Assembly (NCBI GenBank): GCA_031368465.1
Contig: JANMNT010000373.1
Location: 1 to 14,088 of the forward strand
Length of the DNA stretch: 14,088 nucleotides
Source: UKL13-2 sp031368465
GTDB taxonomy: Bacteria > Pseudomonadota > Gammaproteobacteria > Burkholderiales > Usitatibacteraceae
Direction of reading: 5' to 3'
In this document: positions 6,622 to 14,088 of the stretch, one piece after another
Layout of the letters: the number at the start of each line of letters is the position of its first letter
Numbering within the stretch: the first letter of the stretch is position 1
Translations under genes and position numbers: made by a program
Notes under the pieces: model-generated
Database searches by the model: none
Seen by the model: only the letters and a program-made list of their open reading frames with translations
Told to the model about the DNA's origin: nothing

Positions 6622-7181
6622 TAGGCCATTTCAAAGGCTTGCCTTAGCCAAGCTCTAAGTTCTGCATCGACCTGCTTGATGTTGTCGATTCGCACGCGGT
6701 GCGACACCATTGCGTTGAAGCTCCCGGCAGATTCCAAACGTCTTCCCGCCGGCACCCCTGTCAGATTGATACCGACATCGATGCGGGTTGCCGTCGATGG
6801 TTGGATGAGCGCGAACTGCTTGGAGCGGCGTAGCGACACATACGTCTTCTTGGGCGAAAATTCCACGTCGTTACCAAAGCTTGCAATCATCTTTGCCAGC
6901 GCATCGTAAATCGGCTTGAGTGGCGCCTTGCTGCCAGCATATTGCGCCACCAGCAAGTCTTCACTGCCTTTTGCACCATCAACCGATGCCAATGCCGCGT
7001 TGGCGACGAGGTTTGCATATCCGTGGCCAAGCGCATGATCTGACTTCAGCCACGCAACCATCTGGCCGTGCTTCTCGAATTTCTGCTTTTTTGTGAGCGT
7101 GACCCAAGCATCCAGTGTCCTGCCGGTTTTTTCGGCAAGGTTCTGAATCATCGTTTGCATCGCGTCTTCAATTTTTCCCAT
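6621..7181 (-). CDS. DUF4287 and DUF5655 domain protein
   Basis: This 186-aa, apparently cytoplasmic protein has no signal peptide. Residues about 1-65 match the DUF4287 pattern (AMQTMIQNLAEKTGRTLDAW, then EKHGQMVAWLKSDHALGHGY and ANLVA). Residues about 80-180 match DUF5655 (FSPKKTYVSLRRSKQFALIQ, ATRIDVGINL). The two domains often occur together, and their function is unknown. The start at 7181 was preferred because GGAGG at 7187-7191 lies 5 nt upstream and the protein then begins MGKIEDAMQTM, like other members. An alternative ATG at 7232 overlaps the TAA of the upstream gene (TAATG) and would add 17 residues unlike the family. It follows the exported-protein gene by 50 nt and is probably co-transcribed with it. 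Confidence 0.9.
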   Translation of the reverse strand: MGKIEDAMQTMIQNLAEKTGRTLDAWVTLTKKQKFEKHGQMVAWLKSDHALGHGYANLVANAALASVDGAKGSEDLLVAQYAGSKAPLKPIYDALAKMIASFGNDVEFSPKKTYVSLRRSKQFALIQPSTATRIDVGINLTGVPAGRRLESAGSFNAMVSHRVRIDNIKQVDAELRAWLRQAFEMA

Positions 7182-7231
7182 CTGTTCCTCCATATGTTCG
7201 GTGGCGCGGCAGATTCCCTGGCAGATACCCA

Positions 7232-7972
7232 TTACTTTGCAGGACTGGCTACCTTTGTTGGCCGCACGAATACCGTATCGTCAAGCGGCGCATTGATTCT
7301 GAGCGAATTGATACTCGCGCGAAACGTGCCATCGGCCGATGACGTCCAGACGGGATGGCGAATGCCGCCGATTTCATATTTCCACGGCCCCGCAAGTGCC
7401 CCACGCTCGTCGTCATGCGCACCATAGGCAAACGGCTCACCCATCGAATTGAGCCGATACCATGCAATCCGTTTACCGCCTTCTATAACCTGCAGCCGGC
7501 CATCCTTGGATACCGACAGGCTGATGGCCGGATCGCGCTTTGCGATGCGGGCAATGGTGCGGTACACGTGTGCGGCATACCATCGCAAATCTTCCGCTCG
7601 CGTCGCGGCCGGCACCTCGGCAATAGTGCCATCGCGCGTGAGCCGCCAATCCCGATCGCCGTCAATCACACGGGTGACGCTGAGTCCGGGGGCGGTAGTA
7701 TCGATTCGAAACCGTGGCCGTTCGAAGTCCATGCTGATCACCCCACGCACTTCGTTCGGGGCATCGGTACGAAATTGCTGTGCATCGTGAACGGTATTAC
7801 GAACGGCGGCCCAGTTGGCACGCCCACCAACGGCTGCCAGCATGGTTTCAGCAAGTGGTTCTGCAGCGGGCTCATTTGATACGCTTGCGGATGCTTGGCC
7901 GAGCCATAACAACATAAATCCAATCCATACAAGAACGGGTGACGTTCTTGCGTTACGAAGAGTATTGGTCAT
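7232..7972 (-). CDS. Exported protein of unknown function
   Basis: This 246-aa protein has a clear signal peptide (about 1-29, hydrophobic core VLVWIGFMLLWLG, cleavage after ASA). The mature part starts with a helix containing MLAAVGGRANWAAVRNTVHD. It continues as alternating strands (RGVISMDFERPRFRIDTTAP, SVTRVIDGDRDWRLTRDG), somewhat like the half-barrel of periplasmic LolA/LppX-type lipid carriers. That likeness comes from the overall pattern only. A segment near the end, GPWKYEIGGIRHPVWTSSAD, looks like the strand found in secreted proteins of this type. GGGAG lies just 2 nt before the ATG, so the spacing is short. The DUF4287/DUF5655 gene follows 50 nt downstream on the same strand. Confidence 0.85.
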   Translation of the reverse strand: MTNTLRNARTSPVLVWIGFMLLWLGQASASVSNEPAAEPLAETMLAAVGGRANWAAVRNTVHDAQQFRTDAPNEVRGVISMDFERPRFRIDTTAPGLSVTRVIDGDRDWRLTRDGTIAEVPAATRAEDLRWYAAHVYRTIARIAKRDPAISLSVSKDGRLQVIEGGKRIAWYRLNSMGEPFAYGAHDDERGALAGPWKYEIGGIRHPVWTSSADGTFRASINSLRINAPLDDTVFVRPTKVASPAK

Positions 7973-8144
7973 AGCTCCCGCCGGTCAATTGAATATCGAC
8001 TGATTTTGCCACGCCAAACAGAAACGGTTTGCCACGGAATATCGCAGACTGGTCGGCGCCGCTGGCAACACATCCAGATCGATGGCCAGTCGTCGCCGTT
8101 GCGCTGGCGGCGTCTAATTCCATCAAGCCTCGCAAATGTCAATA

Positions 8145-9263
8145 CTATCGAAAGAAACTGCTTTCGACCGCCTGAACAAACGCTTTGCAGATGTGGTCGT
8201 CACGTGATCCACCGTTTGCTGCGATTGCAGCCACAATGTTTTGTTTCGGCCAGACCGCGTAGCAGGCACTCAACCACGGCGTACCGCCGGCATGTATTGC
8301 ACGTTCACTGGGCGGTCGCCCCTCCAGACCATGCCATCGCTTTGATGTTGCCGGTTTCAACAATGGATCCTTTCCCATTGCCGCTGCGAGTTCATATTGT
8401 GCAAACCGTCCCAAATCGCCGATGGACATATGTGCGTTGCCAGCCGCGCGAAAAATCACCTCCGGTGGACGAATCACGTCCGGCTCAGGTATATAGCCGT
8501 CGGGACGATCAATGTGCAACCAAGGTTGTGCCGGACGCTCGGCACTACGAGGTCGGCCCCAACCGGTCTGTGTCATGGCGAGGGGACGAAATACGTATTC
8601 ATCCATCAGCGCTTCATAGCTCTTGCCGGCGGCCTTTGCGGCAATATAAGCAGCCAACATATAACTCGCGTTTGAGTAGCGCGCGTCTTTGCCGATCGCA
8701 CCGGCAGGCGGCTCCTGCAAGACCTGTTTAACAAAGCGTGCTTCGCGTTCAGCGAGCGTACCCTCTGTATCAAACAGATGGGGCGTAATCTTCGGGCCGA
8801 TACGCTCGTAGGCAGATATCCCCCCGGTGAATGCCAGTAGCTGCGCGATTGTGACCGGCCGATATTCATCTCGCATCGGCACATCCGGCAGCGCACTCGC
8901 GAGCGTGGTTTCAAATGACAACTTACCCTCATCAACCAACCGGGCAATCATCAATCCGGTCATGCGCTTGGTACATGAGCCAATGCTGAAACGGTCTTCC
9001 ACAGTAACGACATCTTGGTCACCCAACTTGCGCAACCCGGCCGCGCCGTTGGCAACAACCTTGCCATCACGCACGACCACCGCCGCAACACCTGGCAACT
9101 TGGTCTGCTCACGAACGGTCGCAAGCATTGCGGCAAAGTCATTGGATGGTTTTGGCTGGGCATCGGCTGTTGGCAATCCCTGAAAAATTGTGATCATCAG
9201 GCAGGCAACTAACCGCAAGGATGCACCCCGGCAAATGCCTGGGTGGAATTGTTGACAATACAT
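8145..9263 (-). CDS. Exported serine hydrolase of the beta-lactamase class C / PF00144 family
   Basis: This 372-aa enzyme has an N-terminal signal peptide (hydrophobic core about 16-30, likely cleavage after ADA at 35). All three active-site elements of the family are visible: S96-C-T-K99 (SxxK, nucleophile Ser96 and general base Lys99), Y196-S-N198 (YxN), and H324-A-G326 in place of KTG. HxG is common in esterases and peptidases of this family rather than true beta-lactamases. An ester or D-amino-acid peptide substrate is therefore more likely than antibiotic resistance, though this is inference. The enzyme would act in the periplasm or outside the cell. GGAG at 9270-9273, 6 nt before the ATG, supports this start. 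Met23 would leave a shorter signal. About 170 nt separate its end from the next gene downstream. Confidence 0.94.
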   Translation of the reverse strand: MYCQQFHPGICRGASLRLVACLMITIFQGLPTADAQPKPSNDFAAMLATVREQTKLPGVAAVVVRDGKVVANGAAGLRKLGDQDVVTVEDRFSIGSCTKRMTGLMIARLVDEGKLSFETTLASALPDVPMRDEYRPVTIAQLLAFTGGISAYERIGPKITPHLFDTEGTLAEREARFVKQVLQEPPAGAIGKDARYSNASYMLAAYIAAKAAGKSYEALMDEYVFRPLAMTQTGWGRPRSAERPAQPWLHIDRPDGYIPEPDVIRPPEVIFRAAGNAHMSIGDLGRFAQYELAAAMGKDPLLKPATSKRWHGLEGRPPSERAIHAGGTPWLSACYAVWPKQNIVAAIAANGGSRDDHICKAFVQAVESSFFR

Positions 9264-9569
9264 GCAATGCTCCGGTTGGATGAACGAATCAATGAGGCCC
9301 TTTCATTTGCTTTTTGATGAGCAAAAAGTTCCAACACGATTGGGTTGTCCACATTGCTGATACTGACATTAATTTTAATTCGTACATCAATCCACGACAG
9401 CTCTTTGTACCAACATGCAACCAAAGATGGCGAACCGCGTAAAAAAACGCATTGTAAGAGCGATTGCTGTTGCACAAATTGATGCGATCGGCACAGTTTG
9501 GTGCAGCATCGCAGTGGTCCGTTGTGGTGAAATGCACTAACACAATCATTGTTGCCCGACTAAATACCC
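9264..9569. promoter_or_regulatory. Divergent intergenic region between serine hydrolase and kelch genes
   Basis: No gene is seen here. The region must carry promoters for both flanking genes, but no strong -35/-10 pair was recognised. It contains a 6-bp inverted repeat, TTTGCT/AGCAAA with an 8-nt loop, about 45 bp upstream of the hydrolase start, and a small hairpin, GCGT-A6-ACGC, in the middle. Either could be regulatory. Confidence 0.35.
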
Positions 9570-10547
9570 ATGCCCAAGGCAATGCCCCGCGCCATCACTC
9601 TATTTGTATCCGTATTGACGTTGGCAACCTGCGCCGCCAACCGGCAATCCGTTACTGATCCGCGTGAAGACTTGGATTGGCGGGCGGCACCGGCAATGAC
9701 GCTTTCACGTTCTGCACATGCCGTTGTGAGTGACGAAAAGACGATTTATGCACTTGGCGGGACCGGCGTTGGACGCAAACCGGTTCTTGCCGTGGAGCGC
9801 TTTGACGGGCATGAGTGGAAAGTCGAAACAAAACTTCCCGGGATCGGGCTGAATGCGCCGGCAGCGGCAATGCACAATGGCATCATTTATCTGATTGGCG
9901 GCTTCAACACAACAACCAACGTACCGAGCGCGTTCGTTTGGACCTACGATACCGCTGGCAAAAACTGGCGCGAAACACGTCCACTACCATCGCCCCGCGG
10001 CGGACATGCCGCAACTGTTCACAACGGCAATATTCACGTCGTGGGTGGCGGCAACGCCGTTTCGACGATATCAGACCACAATGTATTTGACCTGGCGACC
10101 GAAACGTGGCGCACGCTCGCACCGCTACCAAAAACGACCGGCAGTCCTGCGTTGGTCTCCTATCGTGGCGAGCTGTACGCCATCGGCGGACGAAGCGGTG
10201 ATAGTGATTTTGGGGAAACATACGTATACAACACCACCAGCAATACCTGGCGCCTGGGTACGCCGGTTGCACCACGAGGGACGGCCGGCGCCGTCGTTGC
10301 CTGTGATGCGATCTACTTAATTGGCGGCGAATCTCAGTCGGCGCGCAAAGTGCTCAATGATGTTCTGCGTTTGAATTTGTCGGCGGGCCAATGGGAGAAG
10401 TTGACACCTTTGCGAACCGCACGAAACTTCGCCCGTGCAGTCATGCTAGGACGGGATATCTACGTTGTTGGCGGTAACCTTACTATCGAGGGCAGTCACG
10501 AGTCGAAGGGTAGCGCCATTGTTGAACGGATGCGGCCTCATTGCTGA
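9570..10547 (+). CDS. Exported kelch-repeat beta-propeller protein
   Basis: This 325-aa protein consists almost wholly of six kelch repeats. The diagnostic double glycines fall at about 63-64, 110-111, 159-160, 206-207, 252-253 and 301-302. Each is preceded by a hydrophobic strand (for example IYALGG, IYLIGG) and followed by a strand with a conserved Trp or Tyr (NWRETRPLP, TWRTLAPLP). This predicts a six-bladed propeller, a scaffold for binding proteins or glycans. The N-terminus (about 1-23) is a signal peptide. The LATC motif at 18-21 resembles a lipobox but has Thr at -1, so lipoprotein status is doubtful. No enzyme motif is seen. ATG at 9570 lacks a clear ribosome binding site, and Met5 (9582) is a possible alternative. 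It is a single gene on the plus strand. Confidence 0.9.
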   Translation: MPKAMPRAITLFVSVLTLATCAANRQSVTDPREDLDWRAAPAMTLSRSAHAVVSDEKTIYALGGTGVGRKPVLAVERFDGHEWKVETKLPGIGLNAPAAAMHNGIIYLIGGFNTTTNVPSAFVWTYDTAGKNWRETRPLPSPRGGHAATVHNGNIHVVGGGNAVSTISDHNVFDLATETWRTLAPLPKTTGSPALVSYRGELYAIGGRSGDSDFGETYVYNTTSNTWRLGTPVAPRGTAGAVVACDAIYLIGGESQSARKVLNDVLRLNLSAGQWEKLTPLRTARNFARAVMLGRDIYVVGGNLTIEGSHESKGSAIVERMRPHC

Positions 10548-11008
10548 CCGGTTGTAGCCCACTTTTGGTGGGACACCAGCACAATCGAATACAAATCGGC
10601 ACAGCGTTCGCTAACCGTTAATGGGAATTTGTACGGTAAACGATTCCAGTGTTTGGCCAATTAGAGTTTCCCGCCCCAACGCCAATCGGCAACGCCGGGA
10701 AAGACTTGGCAGACCAACCCCAGTCGAGACGATTTTTCCCGACTAATACAGCCAGCGATTGCCTTACCAAAGAAGAAATGCAATCGCGACGAGAAATTCA
10801 CGGCTCGACCAAAAATCAATGCCGTTTGCCGGTGCATCGTGCAGTACACCGTTCGCCCACGCAACGCTCATACCTATAAATGGAGGGGCGAGAATAATCG
10901 CCATATGGTCATTGAGACGCGAATCTATCCTGTTCGATGCATATCGTTCGATCTGACCTGCCGTTTGTTCAACCATATCCATTCTGATGGCTTTGCGACC
11001 ACCAAAAA
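10548..11008. other. Convergent intergenic stretch without a firm gene
   Basis: The kelch gene and the SGNH-lipoprotein gene end towards this region. A 5-bp hairpin, CCCAC-TTTTG-GTGGG at 10558-10572, starts 10 nt after the kelch stop but has no T-run, so it is at best a weak terminator. On the minus strand, 10764-10982 is open for 72 codons and would encode a small protein with two hydrophobic segments (MAIILAPPFIGMSVAW, FLVAIAFLLW). It lacks a good ribosome binding site and any recognised family, so it is not called as a gene. Nothing else was recognised. Confidence 0.4.
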
Positions 11009-11818
11009 CTAGACGACCCGATCCGCAGGACACCAAAGTCGTGGCGCAATGGTCTGCACTGTTTCGGCTGCAATCGGCCGCAACCTGCTCTGCACATCGG
11101 CGTCGACATTAAAGCCGGGTATCGCCGGCAAATCAGCCGGCGACAAGCCGGTGATCGTCGCGTACAAAACCAGTGCAGCGAGGAACGCGCCAGCAGGCGC
11201 CGAGTGATTGCCATCGTTGGCATGAAGCGTGATCGATGGCTGTCTGGCGCGCGCCAAATCAAATGCCTGTGGAATCGGCGGCACACAAGCTGGTTCCTTG
11301 ATGGCAATGGAAACGTACTTATCGTAAATCGTACTCGATTCGGCAATGTTCAGACGCGGCCACTCCGGAAACAGTACCGGTATTGCTCCTGCCTGCCGAG
11401 ATAGCCGAACCAATTGCTCCGCGCCGGTCGTCGGATAGAAAAATTGCCCGCTTGAGCTGATCGCTTGCGCTTGCAGAATCACAAAATGCCAGCGTTGGCT
11501 ACGCAGCAATGAGAGAGAAACGCTATCATTTGCGCGCTGTTCCAGAAACATCCAATCTGGCGCTTCTTTGGTTGCAACCGTCTTTTCTGGCTTGCCCAAA
11601 CGCACCATGGCACCGACCATGCCAGAAACATTGTTGTTGCTTGTGTGACTGTTCCCCATGAAAAGCAGACTGATGTCTGCCGCCGCCGTCGAAATACCTG
11701 GCGGTGGCGGCGCAATATCAGCGACAGCCGGACCAGCCGACCCGCCATTGCAAGCGGAAAGTTGCAGGACGATGGCGATCGCCAGAAAATATACGCGGCG
11801 TGTTGAGCTGTCGTTCAT
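11009..11818 (-). CDS. SGNH/GDSL-like hydrolase lipoprotein
   Basis: This is a 269-aa lipoprotein. A hydrophobic signal ends in a good lipobox, LSAC, with the modified Cys at 23, followed by a Gly/Ala/Pro linker. The catalytic domain begins ISLLFMGNSHT (about 49-59), which is SGNH block I with nucleophile Ser57. It ends with HANDGNHSAPAGAFLAALVL (about 199-218), where Asp202 and His205 form the block V D-x-x-H pair. This gives a probable membrane-anchored esterase or acyl hydrolase. The core resembles DUF4886-like members, and the substrate is unknown. ATG at 11818 lies 7 nt after the stop of the upstream gene and gives a compact signal. A TTG at 11845 would overlap that gene and is less likely. 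It is probably the last gene of a three-gene operon, and no terminator was identified after it. Confidence 0.86.
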   Translation of the reverse strand: MNDSSTRRVYFLAIAIVLQLSACNGGSAGPAVADIAPPPPGISTAAADISLLFMGNSHTSNNNVSGMVGAMVRLGKPEKTVATKEAPDWMFLEQRANDSVSLSLLRSQRWHFVILQAQAISSSGQFFYPTTGAEQLVRLSRQAGAIPVLFPEWPRLNIAESSTIYDKYVSIAIKEPACVPPIPQAFDLARARQPSITLHANDGNHSAPAGAFLAALVLYATITGLSPADLPAIPGFNVDADVQSRLRPIAAETVQTIAPRLWCPADRVV

Positions 11819-11825
11819 CTGACGA

Positions 11826-12524
11826 CTAATCGTTGATTTGGACAACCGGCGTCACCTTTTGCGAAGCTGCAGCACTTGTCTCTGGCACAACGGGTGCACC
11901 AGCTGCCGCCAAAGCAGGCTGGGGTCGGCTGGACCTGACGTACTTCCCGTCAAACGCAACGGTCCACGTTTTTCCGCCATCTGTCGAGGTGCGCCATAGT
12001 TGTCTGACCGCGCCATCCGAAAGCTTCGTCCATCGGATTTCGTTAACGGCATTGGGATCCTTCTTTCCCGGTTGGGCAATATCACTTAATGTCATCGCGT
12101 CATTTTCATAGCGACCCTCTATGACCAAAAGGTTGCCACCGGTGTCCACCCAGGTTTGATGCCAGACATTGCGCGTGGCATCGTAGGTGTTAAAACTCTC
12201 GCCCGCAAATCCGCCTGCCGCCTTCCAGCTTTCGTGCAATACGCAGCCGCCCATCACCGGCTTGATGGTGTTGGTCCCGGCAACTTTACCGTCCGCGCCG
12301 GTGACATCCCAATCACCAATCCAAAAATCGAACTGGCGGAATTGCGGCATCGAACACGGCTTGCGTCGCTGTGGTTGCACGGCGGGGGGCGTTGCGGCTA
12401 CGCCGACGGTCGGCGCGGCCGTTTGCGTTGGCGGCGCGGGCGCAACCGGCGTTTGCGCAAAAAGTTGGTGTGAAATAAAGATGCCACACACGACAAGCAG
12501 GCTGACAAATGTTTTTGTTTTCAC
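11826..12524 (-). CDS. Exported DUF1579-like protein (beta-barrel, FDFWIGDWDV motif)
   Basis: This 232-aa protein has a signal peptide at about 1-23 (cleavage after LFA) and a Pro/Ala/Thr-rich linker at about 24-54. A globular domain from about 57 to 198 follows. It opens with QFRQFDFWIGDWDV and contains GCVLHESW, NTYDATRNVWHQTWVDTGG and a late strand GKTWTVAFDGKYV. These are landmarks of secreted DUF1579-like, lipocalin/nitrobindin-type barrels, whose role is not settled. A low-complexity tail follows. The GTG at 12524 was chosen because GGGG at 12531-12534 lies 6 nt upstream and the protein then begins MKTKTF, a normal signal peptide. A TTG at 12569 would add 15 residues. The gene lies 7 nt ahead of the SGNH lipoprotein and 94 nt after the alpha/beta hydrolase. 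Confidence 0.85.
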   Translation of the reverse strand: MKTKTFVSLLVVCGIFISHQLFAQTPVAPAPPTQTAAPTVGVAATPPAVQPQRRKPCSMPQFRQFDFWIGDWDVTGADGKVAGTNTIKPVMGGCVLHESWKAAGGFAGESFNTYDATRNVWHQTWVDTGGNLLVIEGRYENDAMTLSDIAQPGKKDPNAVNEIRWTKLSDGAVRQLWRTSTDGGKTWTVAFDGKYVRSSRPQPALAAAGAPVVPETSAAASQKVTPVVQIND

Positions 12525-12618
12525 TAATTTCCCCAATGAATATTTGAATCGACCAGCTGCATGGTGCAATTACATATGAATTACCAAGGTTCCAAACAAA
12601 ACATGTCGCCGTGCGGTC

Positions 12619-13503
12619 TCACCGTCTTGATTTTCCAGGCTGCCCGGTCCGCGACCGCTGCACCAGCTCCCCAATCTTCTGGGCGAGCAGTTCAGGCACA
12701 TCACTTTGGATGTAGTGACGCGACTCAGGCACGATCACGTGCTCCACACGTGACATTCCTCTAATGTCGGAAACGTGAAGTGCCAGCTTCAAATCTTGCT
12801 CAAGCGGATTACCCGGAAACTGCGGATTTTTCTTTGTCCCGGTCAGGAGAATGGTTGGAATGTCCGTGCGATACGCATCTGCGACGACTGTCGTGCTTGG
12901 CAGCGCTGCAAATTCCGCTCTTACTCCCGGTGGCATGGATGGCATTGCATTTGCCAAGGCCGCCTCCCGATCTTTCCAAACTTCGCTTGGCAGTTGCATC
13001 TTCAAGGTATCAAGCAGCCTCTGATCTTCGGGATCGACCAGCACCAATCCCGCGACATCGCGTTTGTGCAGTCGCGCATACTCGATTGCCACGGCGCCCC
13101 CCAGCGAATGCCCTACCACCACATAAGGTGGCGCATGTCCTGCGCCCTTCAATAAATGGTCGAGCTCGGCGACCAGCGAGGCGATATTTTTGGCACCCGG
13201 CCTCGCGTCAGATCCACCGAGACCACTGCGGTCGTAACTCATGCTGTTGGCGAATTGCGCTACCAACGGTTGCACCTTTCGCCACGTGCCCAGATCTTCC
13301 CCCAATCCGGCGACAAAGACGACCGTAGGACTGAGAAGTCCGAGCTCAGCCACTTGAACTTTATGACCATCAATTTCTACAATTCGCTTTTTCGGGACCG
13401 ACTGTGCCTGGGCGGTATTGAAGCCCCCGAGCAGCAGTGCGAAGCAAAGGGCTCCAAATAGCGCACGTGGGATGTAAATCAACGCTGGGAAGTGCTTTGA
13501 CAT
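12619..13503 (-). CDS. Exported alpha/beta hydrolase
   Basis: This 294-aa enzyme has a signal peptide (about 1-33, core ALFGALCFALLLGG, cleavage near AQA). The alpha/beta-hydrolase fold shows VVFVAGLGED (61-70, oxyanion-hole region) and the nucleophile elbow GHSLGG with Ser133. It also has LVLVDPED with Asp157 and SRHYIQSD with His263 as the catalytic His. Asp157 sits on the strand where some members of this fold carry the acid, so its role is likely but not certain. The enzyme should act in the periplasm or outside the cell on an ester, amide or similar bond. AGGAG near 13512-13516 lies about 8 nt before the ATG and supports this start. It is the first gene of a probable operon with the DUF1579-like and SGNH genes. 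Confidence 0.92.
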   Translation of the reverse strand: MSKHFPALIYIPRALFGALCFALLLGGFNTAQAQSVPKKRIVEIDGHKVQVAELGLLSPTVVFVAGLGEDLGTWRKVQPLVAQFANSMSYDRSGLGGSDARPGAKNIASLVAELDHLLKGAGHAPPYVVVGHSLGGAVAIEYARLHKRDVAGLVLVDPEDQRLLDTLKMQLPSEVWKDREAALANAMPSMPPGVRAEFAALPSTTVVADAYRTDIPTILLTGTKKNPQFPGNPLEQDLKLALHVSDIRGMSRVEHVIVPESRHYIQSDVPELLAQKIGELVQRSRTGQPGKSRR

Positions 13504-13581
13504 TTATGGTTCTCCTATCCACTTCGCAACGGACTCAAACGACGTTGCATTCCTGTCAACAGGATGCTATCCAATTAAATT

Positions 13582-13593
13582 GCAACACGTTGC
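13582..13593. promoter_or_regulatory. Inverted repeat GCAAC-AC-GTTGC upstream of the alpha/beta hydrolase
   Basis: Perfect 5-bp arms with a 2-bp spacer sit about 80 bp before the hydrolase start, in the 204-bp gap after the peptidase gene. The position suits an operator. No confident promoter could be assigned, although a TTGACA occurs on the minus strand closer to the gene. Confidence 0.3.
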
Positions 13594-13707
13594 GACCAAT
13601 TGTCACGACGCGTGGCCGGCGCTCAATCTATCGACACGACGGAAAAATGCAAGCCTGCGACGGTCCGGCTGGTGTCGCCACTTTTATCCTGGTGTTACGG
13701 CTCGCCG

Positions 13708-14088
13708 CTATTTGGTAGCGGCCTCAATGCGTCCGGAGAATTGGTTTGTACCGGAAGTGATCGCTTTCATCACTGCCGCCATTGGTGCATCGCGTCCTGC
13801 CGCCCAGTCAGCGAAGGTGTTGCGCGTTGGCAAATCCGGGGCGATCCAGCTGCGCGCATCCTGTGCGAACGAGGATTGCCAGTACAGCGGCGAAATGCTC
13901 ACACGCATTTTGCTATACGGCAGCGTGAGCTCGCTGTTTTCGCCGATGAAGTTTGGGCTGGAGCCGGTGGGTTCACCAACAAATACAGCGTGGCTGAAGC
14001 GCTCCATCTGTCCGGCGAACACTTGCGCGGCCGAAAAGGTGTGACGTCCAACGATCAGGTATAGGCCGCCCGGACGGTTGACGGCGGG
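13708..14088 (-). CDS. S41-family-type peptidase (C-terminal part, cut by window edge)
   Basis: Only the last 126 residues are visible, and the frame is open to the right edge. The segment GLYLIVGRHTFSAAQVFAGQ carries the Ser (TFSAA) that is the nucleophile in tail-specific S41 peptidases. It is followed by AVFVGEPTGSSPN, a strand LTLPYSKMRVSISPLYWQ and WIAPDLP, as in secreted S41 proteins of Proteobacteria and Bacteroidota. The N-terminal domains, any signal peptide and the PDZ domain, if present, lie outside the window. The stop is followed by 204 nt before the alpha/beta hydrolase start on the same strand. These could be one long transcript, but the gap and the operator-like repeat suggest a separate promoter. 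Confidence 0.82.
   Translation of the reverse strand, partial: PAVNRPGGLYLIVGRHTFSAAQVFAGQMERFSHAVFVGEPTGSSPNFIGENSELTLPYSKMRVSISPLYWQSSFAQDARSWIAPDLPTRNTFADWAAGRDAPMAAVMKAITSGTNQFSGRIEAATK

Noticed and set aside
7182..7232. Upstream ATG start at 7232 for the DUF4287 protein
   Set aside because: It overlaps the previous stop (TAATG), but the extra residues are unlike the family and a much better ribosome binding site precedes 7181.
8006..8731. Plus-strand open frame of 241 codons opposite the serine hydrolase
   Set aside because: The minus strand encodes a complete enzyme with SxxK, YxN and HxG motifs. The plus-frame product is Arg/Pro/His-rich low-quality sequence.
8145..9263. Antibiotic-resistance beta-lactamase
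   Set aside because: The third motif is HAG rather than KTG, and the overall pattern fits the broad esterase/peptidase family PF00144.

Overview
The window reads as chromosomal DNA of a Gram-negative bacterium of moderate GC content. It has a TonB-dependent outer-membrane receptor, lipoprotein and Sec signal peptides, an ABC ATPase of the LolD/MacB type, and clear AGGAGG-like ribosome binding sites. The receptor type and the mix of exported hydrolases suggest a proteobacterium, perhaps a gammaproteobacterium of the Xanthomonadales/Steroidobacterales kind. That placement is inference from family knowledge, not from a marker gene. No tRNA, rRNA, CRISPR array, insertion sequence or phage gene was seen.

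Layout. 1-952 (minus): a short operon with a small exported protein followed after 2 nt by an ABC-transporter ATPase that runs off the left edge. 953-1112: divergent AT-rich control region. 1113-1915 (plus): DUF2975 membrane protein and YozG-type HTH regulator, overlapping by one base. 2142-2729 (plus): exported SRPBCC/AHSA1-like protein. 2730-3246: gene-free leader with direct repeats and hairpins. 3247-6358 (plus): a large TonB-dependent receptor interrupted by a one-base frameshift near 5818, followed by a good terminator. 6621-7972 (minus): an exported protein of unknown function and a DUF4287/DUF5655 protein. 8145-9263 (minus): exported beta-lactamase-fold serine hydrolase. 9570-10547 (plus): exported six-bladed kelch propeller. 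11009-13503 (minus): probable three-gene operon of exported alpha/beta hydrolase, exported DUF1579-like protein and SGNH-hydrolase lipoprotein. 13708-14088 (minus): C-terminal end of an S41-type peptidase, cut by the window edge.

How they may work together. Nearly every complete protein carries a signal peptide or membrane segments. Four unrelated serine-nucleophile folds (beta-lactamase-like, SGNH, alpha/beta hydrolase, S41) lie within 6 kb on the same strand, a few kb from an outer-membrane receptor. This is compatible with a locus for capturing and hydrolysing an extracellular ester, amide or peptide substrate, but the genes may simply be an accumulation of independent exported enzymes. 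No known named system is recognised. The firmest anomaly is the receptor frameshift. The most interesting unexplained DNA is the structured 5' leader of that receptor.
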